Of a DNA stretch of 10,642 bases, positions 7,863 to 10,642 are shown piece by piece. A program made the translations under genes and the position numbers. This DNA is from CAZQQN01 sp964549595 (GTDB lineage Bacteria > Bacteroidota > Bacteroidia > CAILMK01 > CAYYUA01). Below the pieces are notes generated by a model. That model was not told the origin of the DNA. It saw only the letters and a program-made list of their open reading frames with translations, and did no database searches. The stretch covers positions 1-10,642 of the forward strand of contig CAZJWK010000099.1 in the NCBI GenBank assembly GCA_964549595.1, written 5' to 3'. How positions within the stretch are numbered: position 1 is the first letter of the stretch; each line of letters begins with the position of its first letter.

Positions 7863-8531
7863 ATGGAAAACAAGCATGAAAATCAAACATTACAAGAGAA
7901 ACCTGTAATGCCTCGTATAGGAGATAAGGCACCTGATTTCACCGCAAGTACAACCCAGGGTGACATCAAATTTTCTGAATTCAACAAAGACCACTGGGTA
8001 ATACTGTTCTCCCATCCGGCAGACTTCACTCCGGTTTGTACTACCGAACTAACCGAATTTGCCAAGCAAAAAGAATGGTTTGACCAGATGAACACCAAGT
8101 TGATAGGACTGAGCATTGACAGTATCCATTCTCACCTGGCATGGGTCCACAATGTCAAGGAAAAAACCGGCACCTATATGGATTTTCCGATTATTGCGGA
8201 CCTCGATCAAAAAGTAGCTCAACTTTACGGTATGCTCCATCCCGGGGAAGCCAGTACAGCCGCTGTTCGGGCCGTCTTTTTCATTGATCCCAAACAAACC
8301 ATACGATTGATTATGTATTATCCCTTAAATGTGGGAAGGAACATGGAAGAAATGAAAAGAGTCCTGGAAGCCCTTCAAACCGCTGATGAAAAAGAAGTGG
8401 CATTGCCCATCGATTGGAAGAAAGGCGACAAAGGCATTGTACCGCCACCAAAAACCCTTGACCAAATGAAGGAAAGGGATGAAACCGATAAAGAAAAAGT
8501 CGATTTCTACCTGGTTAAGCAAGATACTTAA
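7863..8531 (+). CDS. 1-Cys peroxiredoxin, Prx6-like
   Basis: A 222-residue thiol peroxidase that would reduce H2O2 and organic peroxides in the cytoplasm. Residues from about 18 onward form the AhpC/TSA thioredoxin-like fold. The active-site segment HPADFTPVCTTE spans 51-62, with peroxidatic Cys59 and conserved Pro52 and Thr56. Arg136 in AVRAVFFIDP completes the active site. The C-terminal domain has the Prx6-type segment LPIDWKKGDKGIVPPP at 181-196. Cys59 is the only cysteine in the protein. No resolving Cys exists, so an external reductant or partner thiol is needed. Length is typical. The gene stands alone with its own promoter and terminator and is divergent from the AI-2E gene. Confidence 0.95.
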   Translation: MENKHENQTLQEKPVMPRIGDKAPDFTASTTQGDIKFSEFNKDHWVILFSHPADFTPVCTTELTEFAKQKEWFDQMNTKLIGLSIDSIHSHLAWVHNVKEKTGTYMDFPIIADLDQKVAQLYGMLHPGEASTAAVRAVFFIDPKQTIRLIMYYPLNVGRNMEEMKRVLEALQTADEKEVALPIDWKKGDKGIVPPPKTLDQMKERDETDKEKVDFYLVKQDT

Positions 8532-8554
8532 GCCATTTACTCCTGCTTAACTTT

Positions 8555-8590
8555 AAGCCCGGCTAAAAGCGACTTAGCCGGGCTTTTTTT
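8555..8590 (+). terminator. intrinsic terminator of the peroxiredoxin gene
   Basis: AAGCCCGGCTAA (8555-8566) pairs perfectly with TTAGCCGGGCTT (8574-8585) around a 7-nt loop. A T7 run (8584-8590) overlaps the stem end. It begins 24 nt after the peroxiredoxin stop codon. The minus strand lacks a comparable T run, so it mainly serves the plus strand. Confidence 0.93.
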
Positions 8591-8674
8591 ATCACAGTTT
8601 TTACCTTCATTCCTGGCTTCTCATAATCTATCGCTAACCCATCCCTAAATCTTTATGGCCCTTTCGGTAAAGGA

Positions 8675-9502
8675 TCAGGCTGATTTAAAACCGTAGAAAA
8701 TATAGTACCTCCGTTTTTGTTTCAACGTGTAAATGTTGATTCTGGCATTGATGGCGAAAAAAAGCTTTAATAACAGGTTGCTGAGGGACCATTTTAATTG
8801 AAATCCCTTAATGTATTGCTTGTAGGACTGAAAGGCTTTTATAACGGGGTCAGAAATATCCTTCTTAGCGTGCAAAGTAAGGTTAACCTTTTTAAAGGCT
8901 TCTATATAATCCGCTAATCCCCAATGCTTAAAACTCATATTCTTTTTCCACTTATTCAGCATGGAACTTCCCTGGTGGGTAGTGAGGATATCAGCAATCA
9001 TAAATTCACCACCAGGCTTTAAGACGCGTGATACCTCATTCAAAAATGCGGTTTTATCAGGGTAATGAAAGGCACTTTCAATATTTATGACGGCATCAAA
9101 ACTTTCATCCGGTACCTCCTCCAAATTTTGCGCATCATTCACCGTAAAACTTACATTAGTAACCCCCGAATTTTGCTTTTCCTTTTTTGCTATTCGGATG
9201 TTATCGCTATTCAGATCAATTCCCTGAATCTCACCCACATCATAATGTTTAGCCAGATACAAACCCACAGTCCCATTGCCACAGCCAATATCCAATATTT
9301 TCTTGTTAGAAAGGGATGATAATTGATTCACACAATGGTGAATCATGTTTTTCTGGGCTTTGTCAAAAGAATCCTTTTCGCTCCCGTAAAAAGGATAATG
9401 AAGCATTCGATAATTTCCATCAATGGCTTTTAAAGCCATATTCATGGATTCGTAATACTTGTTTTTGTTAAAGGCTGATTTGAGCAAATTAAAAAATAGC
9501 AT
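8675..9502 (-). CDS. class I SAM-dependent methyltransferase
   Basis: About 275 residues from the ATG at 9502. An in-frame TTG at 9526 would add eight residues, but a near-consensus -7 box (TAATTTTC, 9535-9528) favours the ATG. Motif I KILDIGCGNGTVG lies near 68-80, followed by the acidic residue in IQGIDLN (Asp96) that should bind the SAM ribose. NDAQNLEEV near 122-130 should contact adenine, FDAVINIESAFHYPD near 135-149 forms motif II, and VLKPGGEFMIADI near 160-172 forms motif III. This resembles sterol, tocopherol or erythromycin-type small-molecule methyltransferases; the substrate is unknown. The last 40 residues mix hydrophobic stretches with many Lys and Arg, compatible with membrane association. 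The gene converges on the peroxiredoxin. A small hairpin without a T run (8660-8673) follows its stop. Confidence 0.87.
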   Translation of the reverse strand: MLFFNLLKSAFNKNKYYESMNMALKAIDGNYRMLHYPFYGSEKDSFDKAQKNMIHHCVNQLSSLSNKKILDIGCGNGTVGLYLAKHYDVGEIQGIDLNSDNIRIAKKEKQNSGVTNVSFTVNDAQNLEEVPDESFDAVINIESAFHYPDKTAFLNEVSRVLKPGGEFMIADILTTHQGSSMLNKWKKNMSFKHWGLADYIEAFKKVNLTLHAKKDISDPVIKAFQSYKQYIKGFQLKWSLSNLLLKLFFAINARINIYTLKQKRRYYIFYGFKSA

Positions 9503-9594
9503 GTAAAATGTTTGGGTACCATTCAATGAAAATTAAAAAACGAAACCAAGTCCGGAATTTAGAAAAACAGATTTGGGAATGAATAAAGCGTAAA

Positions 9595-9631
9595 AGGCTA
9601 AAAGCGTGCTTTTTAAAAAGCAGATTAGCCT
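9595..9631 (-). repeat. nested hairpin with a perfect 16-bp palindrome
   Basis: TGCTTTTTAAAAAGCA (9607-9622) is perfectly self-complementary. It is nested inside AGGCTAA (9595-9601) and TTAGCCT (9625-9631), separated by an asymmetric internal loop of 5 and 2 nt. On the minus strand the outer stem is followed by TTTTACGC, giving a short T run. It lies 93 nt upstream of the methyltransferase ATG and about 170 nt downstream of the exported-protein gene. It could be a late terminator for the latter, a leader structure for the former, or a DNA-binding dyad. Confidence 0.5.
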
Positions 9632-9775
9632 CGTTACTTCATCCAAAATTCAAGCGATTTATCGAAAAATTAGCGGGTAAAATTATGAACCTTTTAAGGA
9701 CTACAAATGGGAAAGGTCATGCAAAGCAATGCTCAAAAACCTTTCATAAGCTTAAGCTATACGGAAAAATGTCGT

Positions 9776-9789
9776 GCACCCAAGGGTGC
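9776..9789 (-). terminator. possible weak terminator of the exported-protein gene
   Basis: GCACCCAAGGGTGC is a perfect 6-bp inverted repeat with a 2-nt centre, effectively 5 bp around 4 nt, starting 13 nt after the stop codon at 9803. On the minus strand a T5 run follows only after seven further bases, so the architecture is imperfect. Confidence 0.35.
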
Positions 9790-9802
9790 TAAAATTTTAT
9801 GA

Positions 9803-10375
9803 CTACTTCTCCTTAACCATTCCTAAGACACATCTCGCCTGGACAGCGGTAGCCTTAACCTTCTCCCTTTTACGCTTTTTAAAAGCCTTTTGGATGGTCT
9901 TGTCATTCCGGACTTCAACCTTAACTGATTTAAAGCCCTTTTCGGCAATCTCCTTCATTTTGGACTTTTTAATATTAAATTTAAGGCTGTAATTGGTAAA
10001 AACGTCCATATCCCTATTACCTGTAACCTCATCTTTCCTTCCCATCCTTCGTGAAACAGTAGGAGTGGCTTTATTGACAGATTTAAGGCTAAAGGACTTA
10101 CCATCCGTCAAAGTGAGCTTTAATGATTTGCCTTGGGAAATTTCGAATGCTTTTTCCCCTTCGTAAGTAAGGATAAAAACGATATTCGTGCTATCCGGCT
10201 TTTTTTCATAAGCTATAAACATGTCCGGATCAACAAAGCCAGTAACGCTCACTATTTTATGGCCCTTTTCATTTTTCTTATACTTACACTTTCCTTCCTC
10301 ACATTGATTGGCGGTACAAACAAATAACACACTAGCAAAAAATATGGGTTTCAGGAATTTTATTGACCTTATCAT
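9803..10375 (-). CDS. exported Lys-rich protein of unknown function
   Basis: 190 residues, not recognised. Residues 1-19 form a signal peptide with basic N-terminus MIRSIKFLK and hydrophobic core IFFASVLFV, so export across the inner membrane is likely. LFVC at 17-20 only loosely resembles a lipobox, so lipoprotein status is uncertain. Cys20, Cys25 and Cys30 are evenly spaced (C-x4-C-x4-C), and a fourth Cys lies at 182. Residues 39-160 alternate hydrophobic and polar positions, suggesting a beta-rich domain (IVSVTGFVDPDMFIAYEK, NIVFILTYEGEKAFEI, SLKLTLTDGKSFSLK). The C-terminal third is very basic, with KKRKREKVK near 166-174. The ATG at 10375 lies 27 nt downstream of a perfect -7 box, which supports a separate transcript. 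Confidence 0.72.
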   Translation of the reverse strand: MIRSIKFLKPIFFASVLFVCTANQCEEGKCKYKKNEKGHKIVSVTGFVDPDMFIAYEKKPDSTNIVFILTYEGEKAFEISQGKSLKLTLTDGKSFSLKSVNKATPTVSRRMGRKDEVTGNRDMDVFTNYSLKFNIKKSKMKEIAEKGFKSVKVEVRNDKTIQKAFKKRKREKVKATAVQARCVLGMVKEK

Positions 10376-10390
10376 AAAAAAATAATTTTG
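10363..10390 (+). promoter_or_regulatory. plus-strand Bacteroidota-type promoter with no obvious gene after it
   Basis: TTG at 10363-10365 (in ATTGAC) is separated by 17 nt from TAATTTTG at 10383-10390, a perfect TAnnTTTG match. The predicted start is about 10397. The -33 element lies inside the 5' end of the minus-strand exported-protein gene, so the two promoters face each other. Confidence 0.4.
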
Positions 10391-10401
10391 ATGATTGGTT
10401 T

Positions 10402-10421
10402 CAAACTTAGTAAATATTTAC
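10402..10421 (-). promoter_or_regulatory. promoter -7 box of the exported-protein gene with adjacent 12-bp palindrome
   Basis: TAAGTTTG on the minus strand (10409-10402) matches TAnnTTTG perfectly and puts the start about 20 nt before the ATG at 10375. No good -33 TTG is present. Immediately upstream, within the promoter spacer, GTAAATATTTAC (10410-10421) is a perfect palindrome placed where a bound regulator would block or assist the polymerase. Confidence 0.45.
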
Positions 10422-10520
10422 GGAATAGCTTAAGCCGGGAATATAAAAAGGGATTAGAAAAAAACAGGAAAACACGCTATTGTAAACCCTCTGTAAAGCA
10501 ATTATCAGATTAGTTTCGCT

Positions 10521-10552
10521 TTTTTCCCTCGATCGGGAAAAATCATTTTTTT
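10521..10552 (+). terminator. terminator-like hairpin upstream of the right-edge gene
   Basis: TTTTTCCC (10521-10528) pairs with GGGAAAAA (10535-10542) around a 6-nt loop, followed by TCA and a T7 run (10546-10552). Only three G-C pairs support the stem, so it is moderate. The T run shows plus-strand orientation, yet no annotated plus-strand gene ends here. Confidence 0.5.
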
Positions 10553-10608
10553 CCGTTATGTCGGTTTAAAATCTTTTGAGCATTATCTATTTGTTTTACA
10601 GGTCTACA

Positions 10609-10642
10609 ATGAATTTTATGAAAAAATTTTTAAGAAGTTTTG
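10609..10642 (+). CDS. probable 5' end of a gene cut by the window edge
   Basis: An open frame from ATG 10609 (or the in-frame ATG 10618) reads MNFMKKFLRSF to the edge. A basic, hydrophobic start of this kind suits a signal peptide. A 7/8 match to the -7 box (TCTATTTG, 10586-10593) upstream favours ATG 10618. Only eleven codons are visible, so neither coding status nor function is certain. Confidence 0.35.
   Translation, partial: MNFMKKFLRSF

Larger units (their letters stand above)
10397..10552 (+). ncRNA. candidate small RNA or leader transcript
   Basis: Predicted only from a promoter match ending at 10390 and a terminator-like hairpin at 10521-10552. The roughly 155 nt between have no convincing coding frame and no recognised RNA family. 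If the hairpin is inefficient, the same transcript could be the leader of the gene starting near 10609-10618, making this an attenuator-like arrangement. Confidence 0.2.

Noticed and set aside
8660..8673. CCTTT/AAAGG hairpin just after the methyltransferase stop as a terminator
   Set aside because: Only a 5-bp stem and no T run on the minus strand.
9774..9992. Plus-strand 72-codon frame overlapping the end of the exported-protein gene
   Set aside because: Its hydrophobic look is the mirror of the Lys-rich minus-strand frame; no start signal supports it.
9750..10435. GCTTAAGCTAT (9750-9760) and its inverted copy (10425-10435) flanking the exported-protein gene like mobile-element ends
   Set aside because: Eleven-base matches are expected many times by chance in a window this size, and there is no transposase or target duplication.

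Overview
The window looks like a chromosomal segment of a Bacteroidota bacterium, probably Cytophagales-like. The evidence is a type IX secretion (T9SS) C-terminal sorting domain, matches to the Bacteroidota promoter signature (TTG about 17-23 nt upstream of TAnnTTTG), starts without Shine-Dalgarno sequences, and moderately AT-rich DNA. No tRNA, rRNA, CRISPR array or insertion sequence was seen.

Layout. Positions 87-7665 hold five minus-strand genes. In order of transcription they are an AI-2E family membrane protein, an MBL-fold exonuclease, an ATP-dependent DNA ligase, a secreted CAP-domain protein with a T9SS tail, and an Lhr-like DEXH helicase. The exonuclease, ligase and helicase are three of the four parts of the predicted 'ligase-associated DNA damage response' set. 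The fourth, the PdeM-type phosphoesterase, is not in the window. The 86 nt left of the helicase stop hold no recognisable start of it. The CAP gene sits between ligase and helicase. It has its own promoter-like -7 box upstream and two inverted repeats downstream, so it looks like an inserted unit rather than part of the repair machinery.

Positions 7666-8590 hold a divergently transcribed 1-Cys peroxiredoxin (Prx6-like). It has a good Bacteroidota promoter, two dyad sequences in the shared 197-bp intergenic region, and a textbook intrinsic terminator with a perfect 12-bp stem.

Positions 8675-10375 hold two minus-strand genes: a class I SAM-dependent methyltransferase and an unrecognised exported Lys-rich protein. 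The 276-bp gap between them has several hairpins, including a perfect 16-bp palindrome nested in a second stem. Right of 10375 are a promoter for the exported protein next to a perfect 12-bp palindrome, an opposing plus-strand promoter, and a plus-strand terminator-like hairpin 130 nt further on. Together the last two could define a small RNA or a leader transcript. A plus-strand gene probably starts at 10609 or 10618 and runs off the window.

How the genes fit together: exonuclease, ligase and helicase probably act in one DNA repair pathway (end processing, joining, unwinding). The peroxiredoxin is a stress-defence neighbour with its own promoter. The CAP protein, AI-2E protein, methyltransferase and exported protein have no visible mechanistic link to repair. 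No clearly new system is apparent. The most promising unexplained items are the CAP insertion in the repair cluster and the candidate non-coding transcript near 10397-10552.
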